DNA of 64,000 bases from Ectothiorhodospira shaposhnikovii (GTDB taxonomy: Bacteria > Pseudomonadota > Gammaproteobacteria > Ectothiorhodospirales > Ectothiorhodospiraceae): positions 207,960 through 271,959 of the forward strand of contig NZ_JAJMLZ010000007.1 of assembly GCF_022227765.1 (NCBI RefSeq). The letters are read 5' to 3'. Each line of letters begins with the position of its first letter. Position 1 is the stretch's first letter. This document shows, piece by piece, positions 8,328 through 16,722 of this stretch. Below the pieces are notes generated by a model. That model saw only the letters and a list, made by a program, of their open reading frames with translations, made no database searches and was not told the DNA's origin. The translations under genes were made by a program, and so were the position numbers.

Positions 8328-9004
8328 GGCTGCAACCGGTCCAGACCCTCGCCGGCCAGGATGCGGCCCTGGGCCTCGTCGAAACGGGCCGGCGCGACAT
8401 AGTGCAGCACATCCCGCCCCCGGCGATTGAACATCAGCACCAGTCCCTGCTCCGGATAGAGCCAGTAGCGGCGGCCGTCATCCATGGGCAGGCGCCGCAC
8501 AGGCTCACCGAAACGGGCCAGCACGGAATCCTCGTCATACCGGGCCCTGGGGACATAGGTGATTTCCACCACCGGCAGGGCCAGCGCGGCCCGGGTGTCG
8601 TTTTCCGACAGTTCGAGGCGGCGCGCGCCGCTGGGGGTGGCCTTGCCATGGACCGCCCGCTCGGCAAACCCGGCCAGGGTCTGCTCATCCGCCGCCAGCA
8701 CCGCCAGGAAGTTGGCCTCGAAAGGCCCCAGTTTCACCGGCCCGAAATAGGCTTCCAGGCTCTGCCCGTCCTCCCGGCTCTGAAACAGGGCCAAGCTGGG
8801 AAACACCATGAACCGCTCCCGCAGTTCCGACAGGGGCGTCTGTTCCAGATGGATACCGAAGACACTGGAGGTCCCATCGCCATGGACTTCCACATCCCAG
8901 GGCAGATTGTCGTAATGGGTCCGGGGTGGCGAGCCGGTCAGCAGAAAGGCCAGCCCGAAAAAGGGGATGGCAACGGTCAAGGTCAGCAGGATCTTTTTGA
9001 ACAT
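8324..9004 (-). CDS. Hypothetical membrane-anchored protein
   Basis: A 226-residue protein with an N-terminal hydrophobic segment (about residues 5-22, MFKKILLTLTVAIPFFGLA) that is either an uncleaved anchor or a signal sequence; the rest is periplasmic in character. No enzymatic motif is visible. Its stop overlaps the ycgN start (ATGA type), implying co-expression. I do not recognise the family beyond similarity in style to conserved gammaproteobacterial hypothetical proteins. Confidence 0.75.
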   Translation of the reverse strand: MFKKILLTLTVAIPFFGLAFLLTGSPPRTHYDNLPWDVEVHGDGTSSVFGIHLEQTPLSELRERFMVFPSLALFQSREDGQSLEAYFGPVKLGPFEANFLAVLAADEQTLAGFAERAVHGKATPSGARRLELSENDTRAALALPVVEITYVPRARYDEDSVLARFGEPVRRLPMDDGRRYWLYPEQGLVLMFNRRGRDVLHYVAPARFDEAQGRILAGEGLDRLQP

Positions 9005-9162
9005 GATGGGGTCACACAGGGAAACGCCGTGGGATGGACAAGATTAACATTCCCCGAGCGGCCGGGCGCGGCCGCCGGACGGCACGAAGCATCCGCCCGA
9101 TGGGAAGACAATCACCCATCATTCAACTAAACTCTTAGTAAGCCTCAATCCAAGACAAGCCG

Positions 9163-9399
9163 ATGGTCATCACAACCGCAAGCCAGAGTGCACTGTCCGG
9201 CATCCACGCCGGCATGCAGGGGCTGCGCAAGAACGCGGCGGAAATCGCCAGTGCCGGACAGATGGACGGCACGGCACGGCGAGGTCTGACGGCACCCCTG
9301 GTCGAGCAGGTTCAGCACGCCAACCAGGTGGAAGCCGCCGTCAAGGTCCTGCAGACGGAAGACCGGATGCTGGGCGCACTCATCAACGTGAAGGCCTAA
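9163..9399 (+). CDS. Miniature flagellar rod/hook-like protein
   Basis: A 78-residue protein that looks like the two terminal helices of flagellar axial proteins joined directly. The N-terminus (SALSGIHAGMQGLRKNAAEIASAG, residues 9-32) resembles the SALxGxxAg...NIAN motif of FlgB/FlgC/FlgG/FlgE. The C-terminus (VEQVQHANQVEAAVKVLQTED ... MLGALINVK) resembles their C-terminal D0 helix. The whole middle domain is missing. It is followed 18 bp later by an Ala/Pro-rich gene with GAGGAG in between. No other flagellar genes are in the window. Family membership is inferred from motif resemblance. Confidence 0.7.
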   Translation: MVITTASQSALSGIHAGMQGLRKNAAEIASAGQMDGTARRGLTAPLVEQVQHANQVEAAVKVLQTEDRMLGALINVKA

Positions 9400-9417
9400 C
9401 GGCGAGGAGTCCAAGCC

Positions 9418-9918
9418 ATGATGGTCACGACCCCAGTCATGAACCCGGTTCAGCCGGTGATTCCCAACCCGGTGGTCCCCGCGCCCGTGGAACGCGAAGG
9501 CGGCGGCGGCACGGTAACCGCCACCGAAATCGACCGGGCCGTGCTCAACAGCGAGGAGGTCGAACAGGGACGTCCCGACGCGGCGCGTTCACAGGAAGAA
9601 GCCATCGCCCGTCAGCAGGGCGGCAGTGAGCTGGCGGCTCAGGCCCGACTGCAGGCGGCCCGCGAAGCGGAAACCGCGCCGGCCGGCTTCGGTGTCGATC
9701 CCGCACGGCAGGCAGTGGCCGGCCCCGAACAACAGGCACCCGCTGCTGCCGACACGAACGATAGCAGCGGGCCGATGTCCGGCACCGTGCCCGGCAACGA
9801 CACCGGCCCGCAGACCGTGACCCAGATGCAGGAACAGCTGGAATCACGCATCGTCCGTGACATGTTCCCCGACCCCAACCGGCCGGCGGAATCCAATCGG
9901 TTCTTCGACGTCACCTGA
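9418..9918 (+). CDS. Hypothetical Ala/Pro/Glu-rich low-complexity protein
   Basis: A 166-residue protein of low complexity (Pro/Val-rich N-terminus, Ala/Gln/Glu-rich middle), predicted largely disordered, with no recognised domain. GAGGAG 8 bp upstream of the ATG at 9418 and a strong terminator after the stop support a real gene. It follows the miniature flagellar rod-like gene by 18 bp, and the pair forms a two-gene unit. The function is unknown. Confidence 0.65.
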   Translation: MMVTTPVMNPVQPVIPNPVVPAPVEREGGGGTVTATEIDRAVLNSEEVEQGRPDAARSQEEAIARQQGGSELAAQARLQAAREAETAPAGFGVDPARQAVAGPEQQAPAAADTNDSSGPMSGTVPGNDTGPQTVTQMQEQLESRIVRDMFPDPNRPAESNRFFDVT

Positions 9919-9950
9919 GGTCGGTCGAGGTCGCTCGTGTTCCTGCCCCA

Positions 9951-9975
9951 AGCCCCCTGATTCAGGGGGCTTTTT
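9951..9975 (+). terminator. Rho-independent terminator
   Basis: AGCCCCC-TGATTCA-GGGGGCT followed by TTTTT, 32 bp after the stop of the Ala/Pro-rich gene. Confidence 0.9.
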
Positions 9976-10081
9976 GTTTGATCCCGCCGACCCCCGCACC
10001 CCTCTCCCATCATGACCCATATTGGCGCCGCACCGACCTCCCCCGTATACTGAGCGGCTTATCCCAAGCACGCATCAGGCA

Positions 10082-11761
10082 ATGACCGAACCGGACACCC
10101 AGGGCCCCACCCACTTCATCCGCAACCGCATCCGCAAGGAACTGGAAGCAGGCCAGTATCAGCAGATCATCACCCGTTTTCCGCCGGAGCCCAACGGCTA
10201 CCTGCACCTGGGTCATGCCAAGTCCATCGCCTTGAACTTCAGTGTGGCCGAGGAGTTCGGCGGCTATACCAATCTGCGTTTCGACGACACCAACCCGGCC
10301 AAGGAAGAGCAACGTTACATCGATGCCATCAAGGAGGATGTGCACTGGCTGGGCTATGCCTGGAAGCATGAGCGCCATGCCTCCGACTACTTCGAACAGC
10401 TCTACGAGTGGGCCCTGCACCTGATCGACCACGGTCTGGCCTATGTGGACAGTCAGGACGCGGATACCATCCGCGCCCAGCGCGGCACCCTCACCGAACC
10501 CGGCGAGGAAAGTCCTTTCCGCAACCGCCCCAGGGAAGAGAGCCGTGATCTGTTCCAGCGCATGCGGGCTGGCGAGTTCGCGGACGGCGCCCATGTGCTG
10601 CGGGCGAAGATCGACATGGCCTCCGGCAACATCAACCTGCGGGACCCGGTCATTTACCGCATCCGCCACCTGACCCACCCGCGTACCGGCAACCAGTGGT
10701 GCATCTACCCCAGTTACGACTACGCCCACGGCCAGAGCGATGCCATCGAGCACATCACCCACTCCCTGTGCACCCTGGAATTCGAGGATCACCGCCCCCT
10801 GTATGACTGGCTGCTGGCACACCTGCCGGTACCGTCCCGCCCGGTACAGATCGAGTTTTCCCGGCTGAACCTGGACTACACCGTCCTCTCCAAGCGCCGC
10901 CTCACCCGCCTGGTGGATGAAGGCCATGTGAGCGGCTGGGACGATCCCCGCATGCCCACCCTGGCCGGGGTCCGTCGCCGGGGCTTCACCCCCGAGGCCA
11001 TCCGTGCCTTCTGTGCCGAGATCGGCGTCACCAAGTCCGACTCCATCATCCCCTTCGGCGTGCTGGAAAACGCCCTGCGCAATGACCTGAACGAACGCGC
11101 CCCCCGTACCATGGCCGTCCTGCGCCCCCTCAAGCTGGTGCTGACCAACTTCCCGGAAGGCGAGACGGAGTGGCTGGAAGCGGCGGTCCATCCCCAGAAG
11201 CCGGACATGGGAACCCGCCGGATCGCCATGTCCCGGGAAATCTTCATCGAGGCCGACGACTTCATGGAAGAAGCGCCGAAGAAGTTCTTCCGTCTCAAGC
11301 CCGGCGGCGAAGTACGCTTGCGCAATGCCTTCATCATCCGCTGCGACGAAGTGATCAAGGACGCGGACGGCCAGGTGGTGGAACTGCGCTGCACCCTGGA
11401 CCCGGACACCCGCTCCGGCCAGCCCGGCGCCAACCGCAAGGTCAAGGGCACCATCCACTGGGTCTCCGCCGTCCACTCGGTACAGGCCGAAGTCCGGCTT
11501 TACGACCGTCTGTTCCAGACACCCGACCCCGCCGGCGACAAGGCCGTGGACTTCATCGAACATCTGAACCCGGAATCCCTGGTGATGATCCCGGATGCCC
11601 GCCTCGAACCGGAGACGGCCCAGGCACGTCCGGGCGAGTCCTTCCAGTTCGAGCGCCTGGGGTATTTCGCCGCCGACCCGGACGGCACCCCGGAGCGTCC
11701 GGTATTCAACCGGGCCGTCACCCTGCGGGATACCTGGGCAAAGATCGAGAGTCAGGCCTGA
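10082..11761 (+). CDS. glnS: Glutaminyl-tRNA synthetase
   Basis: Class I aminoacyl-tRNA synthetase charging tRNA-Gln. It has 559 residues, with PEPNGYLHLGHAKS carrying the HIGH-type motif (HLGH), the FDDTNP segment, and a KMSKS-type VLSKRRL. The C-terminal anticodon-binding beta barrels are present. The reading frame opens earlier (10022), but the family begins near MTEPDTQGPTHFIRNRI, so ATG 10082 is chosen. Full length, no anomaly. It ends at a bidirectional terminator shared with nrdJb. Confidence 0.96.
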   Translation: MTEPDTQGPTHFIRNRIRKELEAGQYQQIITRFPPEPNGYLHLGHAKSIALNFSVAEEFGGYTNLRFDDTNPAKEEQRYIDAIKEDVHWLGYAWKHERHASDYFEQLYEWALHLIDHGLAYVDSQDADTIRAQRGTLTEPGEESPFRNRPREESRDLFQRMRAGEFADGAHVLRAKIDMASGNINLRDPVIYRIRHLTHPRTGNQWCIYPSYDYAHGQSDAIEHITHSLCTLEFEDHRPLYDWLLAHLPVPSRPVQIEFSRLNLDYTVLSKRRLTRLVDEGHVSGWDDPRMPTLAGVRRRGFTPEAIRAFCAEIGVTKSDSIIPFGVLENALRNDLNERAPRTMAVLRPLKLVLTNFPEGETEWLEAAVHPQKPDMGTRRIAMSREIFIEADDFMEEAPKKFFRLKPGGEVRLRNAFIIRCDEVIKDADGQVVELRCTLDPDTRSGQPGANRKVKGTIHWVSAVHSVQAEVRLYDRLFQTPDPAGDKAVDFIEHLNPESLVMIPDARLEPETAQARPGESFQFERLGYFAADPDGTPERPVFNRAVTLRDTWAKIESQA

Positions 11762-11800
11762 CCGCCCCCCGAGGGAGTCAATCCCGCCAGGCGCACCTAA

Positions 11801-11840
11801 AAAAAGCCCCCGCCGATGATCCATCGGCGGGGGCTTTTTT
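11801..11840. terminator. Bidirectional terminator between glnS and nrdJb
   Basis: A perfect 13-bp stem (11806-11818 / 11822-11834) with a 3-nt loop, flanked by runs of A on the left and T on the right, so it can end both glnS (+) and nrdJb (-). Confidence 0.92.
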
Positions 11841-11864
11841 CATGTCACATCATTTCATTTCCCA

Positions 11865-12611
11865 TCAGCCGCACTTGCTGTCCCCGCAGTTCAGGCAGGT
11901 GAGGCAGTTGTCCATCACCACCACCGCCTTGGTGTGGCACTTGCCGCAGAGTTGGGCACCGGGAGGAAAGCTTTCCCGGGCCTGGGGATCGTCGCTGGCC
12001 TGGTGCACACTGGCCTCGTACTGGGCGCGCTTTTCCTCCACCAGGCGGCGCTGGTGCTCGTCCAGGCCCTCGTCCTTGATCAGGCCGATCATCCGCATGT
12101 GGCTCTCGATGGCATCGCCGATCTCGGCCACCAGCGAGGGCATGTACTTGCCGCCCTTTTTGAAATAGCCACCCCGGGGATCGAACACCGAGCGCAACTC
12201 CTCCACCAAGAAGGTGACGTCGCCGCCCTTTCTGAACACCGCCGAGATGATACGGGTCAGGGCCACGATCCACTGGAAGTGATCCATGTTCTTGGAGTTG
12301 ATGAAGATCTCGAAGGGGCGCCGCAGTTCGTGCTCGGTACCCGGGTTCAGGATCACATCGTTGATGGTCACGTACAGGGCATGCTCGGAGAGCGGAGTCT
12401 TCAGCTTGTAGGTGGACCCCAGCAACATCTCCGGCCGTTCCAGCTTCTCGTGCATGTGCACCACCTTGGGGGCCTTGTCGGCCGTGTCCGCGGCCGGCGC
12501 CGCCACGGGCGCCGGTTCCTGGGGCATTGCCGGCGGCTGGCTCTCACCATCGGGGTGAGGCTCGCGACTGATGCCGAAATCCACGATCTTACTGCTGATC
12601 TTGATGGTCAT
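11865..12611 (-). CDS. nrdJb: B12-dependent ribonucleotide reductase, C-terminal subunit NrdJb
   Basis: A 248-residue second polypeptide of a split class II ribonucleotide reductase. It carries the C-terminal cysteine cluster used to re-reduce the active site: CGKCHTK and CLTCLNCGDSKCG at the extreme C-terminus. The middle region (LYVTINDVILNPG ... RPFEIFINSKNMDHFQWI) is the conserved C-terminal segment of single-chain NrdJ. In pseudomonads the enzyme is likewise split into NrdJa and NrdJb. It starts 14 bp after the nrdJa stop, so the two are co-transcribed, and both subunits are needed for activity. Confidence 0.9.
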   Translation of the reverse strand: MTIKISSKIVDFGISREPHPDGESQPPAMPQEPAPVAAPAADTADKAPKVVHMHEKLERPEMLLGSTYKLKTPLSEHALYVTINDVILNPGTEHELRRPFEIFINSKNMDHFQWIVALTRIISAVFRKGGDVTFLVEELRSVFDPRGGYFKKGGKYMPSLVAEIGDAIESHMRMIGLIKDEGLDEHQRRLVEEKRAQYEASVHQASDDPQARESFPPGAQLCGKCHTKAVVVMDNCLTCLNCGDSKCG

Positions 12612-12625
12612 GATGATGCCCCTGT

Positions 12626-15600
12626 TCAGAATTTACCGTAATACCCTTCCTTCAGGGCATCGTAAAGATTGGCGGCGTTGTGGGTCTCGCCGTCGTATTC
12701 GATTTCTTCGTTGCCCTTGGCCAGCACCACGCTGCCGTCTTCCAGCACGAAGCGATAGGTGGTGTTCTCCAGATCCTTTTCCTTCACCAGCACGCCCTGG
12801 AAGGCCTCCGGGTTGAAGCGGAAGGTGGTGCAGCCCTTGAGCCCCTGCTCATAGGCGTACATGTAGATGTCCTTGAAGTCGTCGAACAGATGGGCCGTGG
12901 GCACGTTGATGGTCTTGGAAATGGACGAGTCGATCCACCGCTGTGCCGCCGCCTGCACATCCACATGGGCCTTGGGATCGATCTCGTCGGCGGTGATGAA
13001 ATACTCGGGCAGTTGGGCCTTGGGGTCTTCCGCATAGGGCATGGCCTCGGGATTGACCAGGTGCCGGTAAGCCAGCAGCTCGAAGGAGTACACATCCACC
13101 TTTTCCTTGGTCTTCTTGCCGGAGCGGATCACGTTGCGGGCATAGTGATGGGCGAACGAGGGCTCGATCCCGTTGCTGGCATTGTTGGCCAGAGACAGGG
13201 AGATGGTCCCCGTGGGCGCGATGGAAGTGTGGTGGGTAAAGCGGCAACCCTGGGCCGCCAGGGACTTCACCAGCTCAGGGTCCACCTGGGCCACCTGCTG
13301 CATGTAACGGCTGTAGCGGGCATGCAGCACCTTGCCCTTGATCCTGTCGCCCACCTTGATGCCGTCCTGCTCCATTTCCGGGCGCAGGCGCAGCATGGTG
13401 GGGGTCACCTCGAATTCTTCTTCCATGATGGGCGCCGGCCCCTTCTCCCGAGCCAGGGACAGACCGGTGCGCCAGCCCGACAGGGCCATCTCCCGGGTGA
13501 CGTCCTCGGTGAAGCGCAGGGATCTTTCCTCGCCGTACTTCATGCCCATCATGGTGATGGCGGAACCCAGCCCCAGATAGCCCATGCCGTGGCGGCGCTT
13601 GCGGATGATCTCCTCCCGCTGCTGGGGCAGTGGCAGGCCGTTGATCTCCACCACGTTGTCCAGCATGCGGGTAAAGACGGCGACGGTCTCCCGGAACTGT
13701 TCCCAGTCGAACCGGGCCTTGGCGGTGAAGGGCTCGCGCACGAACTTGGTGAGGTTGATGGAGCCGAGCAGACAGTTATGAACAACCACGCCGTTCACCA
13801 CCAGCGTATGGGTGGAATATTCCTCGATGTCATACACCGTTTGCTCACCCATGGCGGTGATGGCCTCAATTCGGGCGACATGGTCTTCCTTGGGTGCCCG
13901 CCACCGCTCCTTGCCAGCCAGCAGGGATTCCAGCTTTTCCTGCTTGGTGGTGTTGAAAAGGAATCCGATATACCGATAAAAACGATAAGCATCCTGATGC
14001 TGCAGGCAAAGTGTGTAGAAGGCGTTGCCTCTGGAAACGGACGCCATGATGGTCCCGTGAATCCCGAAATTCAGCAACAGAAGCTGGATGTCCTGCAACC
14101 ACTCCCGAGAGGCAGAAGTCAGACGGATATTGAGCTTTTCAGTGTCGATGCTGCCATCGGCGCAGAACACGGCCGTCAAAAATGATGCCTGCTTGGCAGA
14201 GTCCGCACGCCAGATCCGCTCCGGCACCCGCACTTGGCGGGAGCGATAATCCTCCAGGCCCAGATTAGATTTCAGGTTCTCGATAGCGGAAGCACGATAG
14301 CAAGCCAGAGAGTACACATTGCGTGCCTGCCCCGTATACGCCTGACGCAGCGTACCTGAAGTCCCTGTCATGGCAGCAAACTGCGGCGCAATTGTCTCCA
14401 TGGCCACATCGTCCTGATCGCTGAACAACACGCCTGCCGAATGGGTAAGCCATCCATCGGCCAGTAACCAGCCGTAGGTTGCATACTCCAGATCCAGGGC
14501 ATAACGATCCATGGTCGGCATCTGCAGGGCCAGATCGGGTAGCAGCACCCGGTACGTCTCCTTGCGGTGACGACTGATGCGCACAGGCTCATGGGTCAGG
14601 CGCTTGATGGCCTCGGCAAGCGCCTCACAAACGACCCGCTCACCATATGCCGCCGGCTTGTCCTTGTAGCGGCCGGCGGTCAACTGAGCGGCATGGACAT
14701 AACCTTCCACCGCCCGCAAGGGGGCCAGAGACAGATCCAGACGATCAATCTCTTCCATCAGTGGGTGGTAGCGGGATAGCTGAAGCCCCTTGGGACTTTC
14801 CTGATAATTCACCTTGAGCTGATCCAGCAAGGTGCGTAACAAAGCCCGCCGGGACTGACGGGTCACCATCAACTGATCGCCGGTGTAAGTCTGCAGGAGG
14901 TATTTCAGGGCGCCCAGGTAAAAGGGGTCCGCCAAGGAGAGATGGGACAGTTCCCGGGCCTGCACGTGGACAAGACTGCCCACATCAAGTTGGTCCACCC
15001 GACGCCAGCCATCGGGTGTGTATACCTGATGATCCGCGGTCAGTTCGATACGCTGACCATTGTCGAAGCGAACCTCGAACACCTCGCGGGTTCCGTTTTC
15101 AACCAAGGTACAGGGCCTCAGGTCCGTCTTCTGCCCGGAAAACACATCATCCACGGCCACTTTCAACGCCTCGCCTTGCTGCACCAAGGCAAAGGCATCC
15201 TCGGTGCGAATGAGGCCGAAATTGGTATTCAAACGCATATCGCCAGTCCAGCATGCCCCATAAGGAGGTAACGGCTGCTCGCCGCATGGGTTCGTCGCCC
15301 GGATCTGCTCGCACCACCAGTTGTTGTTCATCTCATTGACCTTGTCGATGAGCACGAAGCCCGGCTCGGCATAGTCATAGGTGGAGGTCATGACCACGTT
15401 CCACAGCTTGCGGGCCGGCAGGCGTCGGTAGATGCGGCAGGCCACCAGGCCGTCATTATTGGTGATGTAGTCGGCGGGATCGGGCCAGTCGCGCCACAGC
15501 ACCTGCGCCGGATCATCCAGGTCGATGCCGTCCTGCTCCGCCTCCTGCAGGGTCATGGGGAAGGCCAGGGGCCATTCGGCGTCATCCTTCACCGCCTGCA

Positions 15601-16261
15601 TGAAATCGGCGGTGATGAGCAGGGAGAGGTTGAACTGGCGCAGGCTTCCGTCCGCTCGCTTGGCGCGGATGAAGTCCACCACGTCCGGGTGACCGATATC
15701 GAAGGTGCCCATCTGCGCGCCACGCCGCCCCCCGGCGGAGGAAACGGTGAAGCACATCTTGTCGTAGATATCCATGAACGACAAAGGCCCGGAGGTATAG
15801 GCACCGGCACCAGAGACATAAGCCCCACGGGGACGCAGGGTGGAAAAGTCATAGCCGATGCCGCTGCCCGCCTTCAGGGTCAGGCCCGCCTCGTGGAGCT
15901 TCTGCAGGATGTCGTCCATGGAATCATGGATGGTGCCCGACACGGTGCAGTTGATGGTGGAAGTGGCGGGCTTGTGCTCCCAGGCGCCGGCATTGGCAAT
16001 GATGCGGCCGGCCGGGATCGCCCCCTGGCGCAGGGCCCAGAGGAACTTGCCGTACCATTTCTCCCGCAGCTCGGGGGTGGCCTCCACATCGGCCAGGGCC
16101 CGGGCGATGCGCTTCCAGGTATCGTCCAGGGCCTGATCCAGAACCTCTTCGGTGCGGGTCTTGAGACGGTACTTCTTGTCCCAGATGTCCAGGGAGGCCG
16201 GCTGCATCGGCACTTCCCGTGAAGATGGATTCGCAAGGGCTTGTTCGGCCTGGGATTTCAT
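12626..16261 (-). CDS. nrdJa: B12-dependent ribonucleotide reductase catalytic subunit NrdJa, with in-frame intein
   Basis: Adenosylcobalamin-dependent (oxygen-tolerant, class II) reductase of ribonucleotides to deoxyribonucleotides. The precursor has 1211 residues; removing the 493-residue intein (337-829) leaves 718, the normal NrdJa length. Visible catalytic elements are Cys105 in INCTVSG, and NPCGE (Cys326, Glu328) carrying the thiyl-radical cysteine and general acid. The start ATG at 16261 has AAGGAA 7 bp upstream. It is followed by nrdJb. Upstream lies one of two copies of a regulatory repeat with NrdR-box-like motifs, so repression by NrdR is likely. Confidence 0.93.
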   Translation of the reverse strand: MKSQAEQALANPSSREVPMQPASLDIWDKKYRLKTRTEEVLDQALDDTWKRIARALADVEATPELREKWYGKFLWALRQGAIPAGRIIANAGAWEHKPATSTINCTVSGTIHDSMDDILQKLHEAGLTLKAGSGIGYDFSTLRPRGAYVSGAGAYTSGPLSFMDIYDKMCFTVSSAGGRRGAQMGTFDIGHPDVVDFIRAKRADGSLRQFNLSLLITADFMQAVKDDAEWPLAFPMTLQEAEQDGIDLDDPAQVLWRDWPDPADYITNNDGLVACRIYRRLPARKLWNVVMTSTYDYAEPGFVLIDKVNEMNNNWWCEQIRATNPCGEQPLPPYGACWTGDMRLNTNFGLIRTEDAFALVQQGEALKVAVDDVFSGQKTDLRPCTLVENGTREVFEVRFDNGQRIELTADHQVYTPDGWRRVDQLDVGSLVHVQARELSHLSLADPFYLGALKYLLQTYTGDQLMVTRQSRRALLRTLLDQLKVNYQESPKGLQLSRYHPLMEEIDRLDLSLAPLRAVEGYVHAAQLTAGRYKDKPAAYGERVVCEALAEAIKRLTHEPVRISRHRKETYRVLLPDLALQMPTMDRYALDLEYATYGWLLADGWLTHSAGVLFSDQDDVAMETIAPQFAAMTGTSGTLRQAYTGQARNVYSLACYRASAIENLKSNLGLEDYRSRQVRVPERIWRADSAKQASFLTAVFCADGSIDTEKLNIRLTSASREWLQDIQLLLLNFGIHGTIMASVSRGNAFYTLCLQHQDAYRFYRYIGFLFNTTKQEKLESLLAGKERWRAPKEDHVARIEAITAMGEQTVYDIEEYSTHTLVVNGVVVHNCLLGSINLTKFVREPFTAKARFDWEQFRETVAVFTRMLDNVVEINGLPLPQQREEIIRKRRHGMGYLGLGSAITMMGMKYGEERSLRFTEDVTREMALSGWRTGLSLAREKGPAPIMEEEFEVTPTMLRLRPEMEQDGIKVGDRIKGKVLHARYSRYMQQVAQVDPELVKSLAAQGCRFTHHTSIAPTGTISLSLANNASNGIEPSFAHHYARNVIRSGKKTKEKVDVYSFELLAYRHLVNPEAMPYAEDPKAQLPEYFITADEIDPKAHVDVQAAAQRWIDSSISKTINVPTAHLFDDFKDIYMYAYEQGLKGCTTFRFNPEAFQGVLVKEKDLENTTYRFVLEDGSVVLAKGNEEIEYDGETHNAANLYDALKEGYYGKF
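13775..15253 (-). other. Intein with LAGLIDADG homing endonuclease in NrdJa
   Basis: The encoded 493 residues interrupt the conserved PPYGA|CLLGSINL segment of NrdJa, 11 residues after the active-site cysteine. The first residue is Cys (CWTGDMRL). A block B motif TADH is at intein residues 72-75, and the C-terminal block F/G ends VVVHN before the native Cys (+1), giving the standard Cys1 / His-Asn / Cys+1 splicing set. Two LAGLIDADG-like helices (YGWLLADGW at about 260-268 and FLTAVFCADG at 368-377) indicate a homing endonuclease, which looks full-length. Splicing should yield an uninterrupted reductase. Confidence 0.93.
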
Positions 16262-16280
16262 CGGGGGATTCCTTTTTGAG

Positions 16281-16328
16281 ATACAACTTGTTGTGCCCTG
16301 CAGAATGCATTAGCACAACATAGGGGAA
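16281..16328 (-). promoter_or_regulatory. NrdR-box-like pair, copy 1 (proximal to nrdJa)
   Basis: Two 16-mers start 32 bp apart (16281 and 16313). The first matches 11 of 16 positions of the NrdR consensus (ACACWATATATWGTGT) by my count; the second is weak. The 31-32-bp spacing is the canonical distance between paired NrdR boxes. They sit 20-67 bp upstream of the nrdJa start, downstream of a candidate promoter. Confidence 0.45.
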
Positions 16329-16403
16329 TTTCGTGGGGAAAGACTAGCCCCTGGGCGGGAGAAATTCAAGCTGGAAAGTCGGAGGGGAATGGGCTACGGC
16401 GCA
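16288..16403. repeat. 116-bp direct repeat, copy 1 (nrdJ regulatory region)
   Basis: Aligns without gaps to 20369-20484. I count 12 mismatches in 116 positions, with 48 identical contiguous bases (16330-16377 versus 20411-20458). Each copy includes the inner arms GTTGTGC ... GCACAAC and, on the minus strand, a candidate promoter. The two copies bracket the cassette array. Confidence 0.9.
16341..16369 (-). promoter_or_regulatory. Candidate promoter of nrdJa (in repeat copy 1)
   Basis: On the minus strand, TTGAAT (plus 16364-16369), a 17-bp spacer and TAGTCT (plus 16341-16346) form a sigma-70-like pair reading toward nrdJa. The -35 is reasonable and the -10 poor (3 of 6). The same element is perfectly conserved in copy 2 (20422-20450). 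NrdR-like boxes follow just downstream, a position suited to repression. Confidence 0.35.
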
Positions 16404-16436
16404 GCCGATTGTTAAACCCTTAATCGTACATTATCC

Positions 16437-16460
16437 TGTACATGATAAACATCTTGTACA
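16437..16460. promoter_or_regulatory. Putative YefM operator (paired TGTACA)
   Basis: Two TGTACA palindromic hexamers (16437-16442 and 16455-16460, 18 bp apart) with a related CGTACA at 16425-16430 lie directly upstream of the antitoxin gene. YefM of E. coli recognises palindromes with this same TGTACA core to autoregulate yefM-yoeB. AGGAG overlaps the end of the second site. Confidence 0.65.
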
Positions 16461-16470
16461 GGAGCGCCCC

Positions 16471-16722
16471 ATGGATGCCATCAGCTACACAGCCGCTAGA
16501 ACCAACCTGGCAAAAACCATGGAACGGGTCTGCGAAGACCATTCTCCGGTGATCATCACCCGGAGCAAGTCGCAGTCCGTGGTCATGATCTCTCTTGAAG
16601 ATTATGAAGCGTTGCAAGAGACTGCATATCTCCTGCGCGCACCAAAGAACGCCCGTCGTTTGCTGGAATCCGTCGCCGAACTGGAGCAAGGTGGCGGCCA
16701 GGAAAAGGGGCTTCTTGAATGA
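16471..16722 (+). CDS. yefM: Antitoxin of the YefM/Phd family
   Basis: An 83-residue labile antitoxin. The N-terminal Phd/YefM DNA-binding and dimerisation fold (MDAISYTAARTNLAKTMERV, then SVVMISLEDYEALQET) is clear, followed by an acidic toxin-binding tail (ARRLLESVAELEQGGG). It neutralises the adjacent YoeB and represses the operon, probably through the TGTACA sites upstream. AGGAG 6 bp before the ATG and a 4-bp ATGA overlap with yoeB give the classic coupled arrangement. Its orientation is opposite to the other cassettes. Confidence 0.93.
   Translation: MDAISYTAARTNLAKTMERVCEDHSPVIITRSKSQSVVMISLEDYEALQETAYLLRAPKNARRLLESVAELEQGGGQEKGLLE

Noticed and set aside
12680..14185. Long plus-strand open frame (501 codons) opposite nrdJa
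   Set aside because: It is the antisense shadow of the reductase/intein; His/Gly/Leu-rich composition is typical of antisense frames in GC-rich genes.
16262..16410. Cobalamin riboswitch upstream of the B12-dependent reductase
   Set aside because: I looked for the B12 box and the GCCACTG element on the minus strand and found neither; the conserved block fits a promoter plus NrdR-like boxes better.
16313..16417. attC site formed by GCACAAC (16313) and GTTAAAC (16411) within repeat copy 1
   Set aside because: The size is right but the interior does not form a palindrome, and the same sequence exists in copy 2 without a cassette border.
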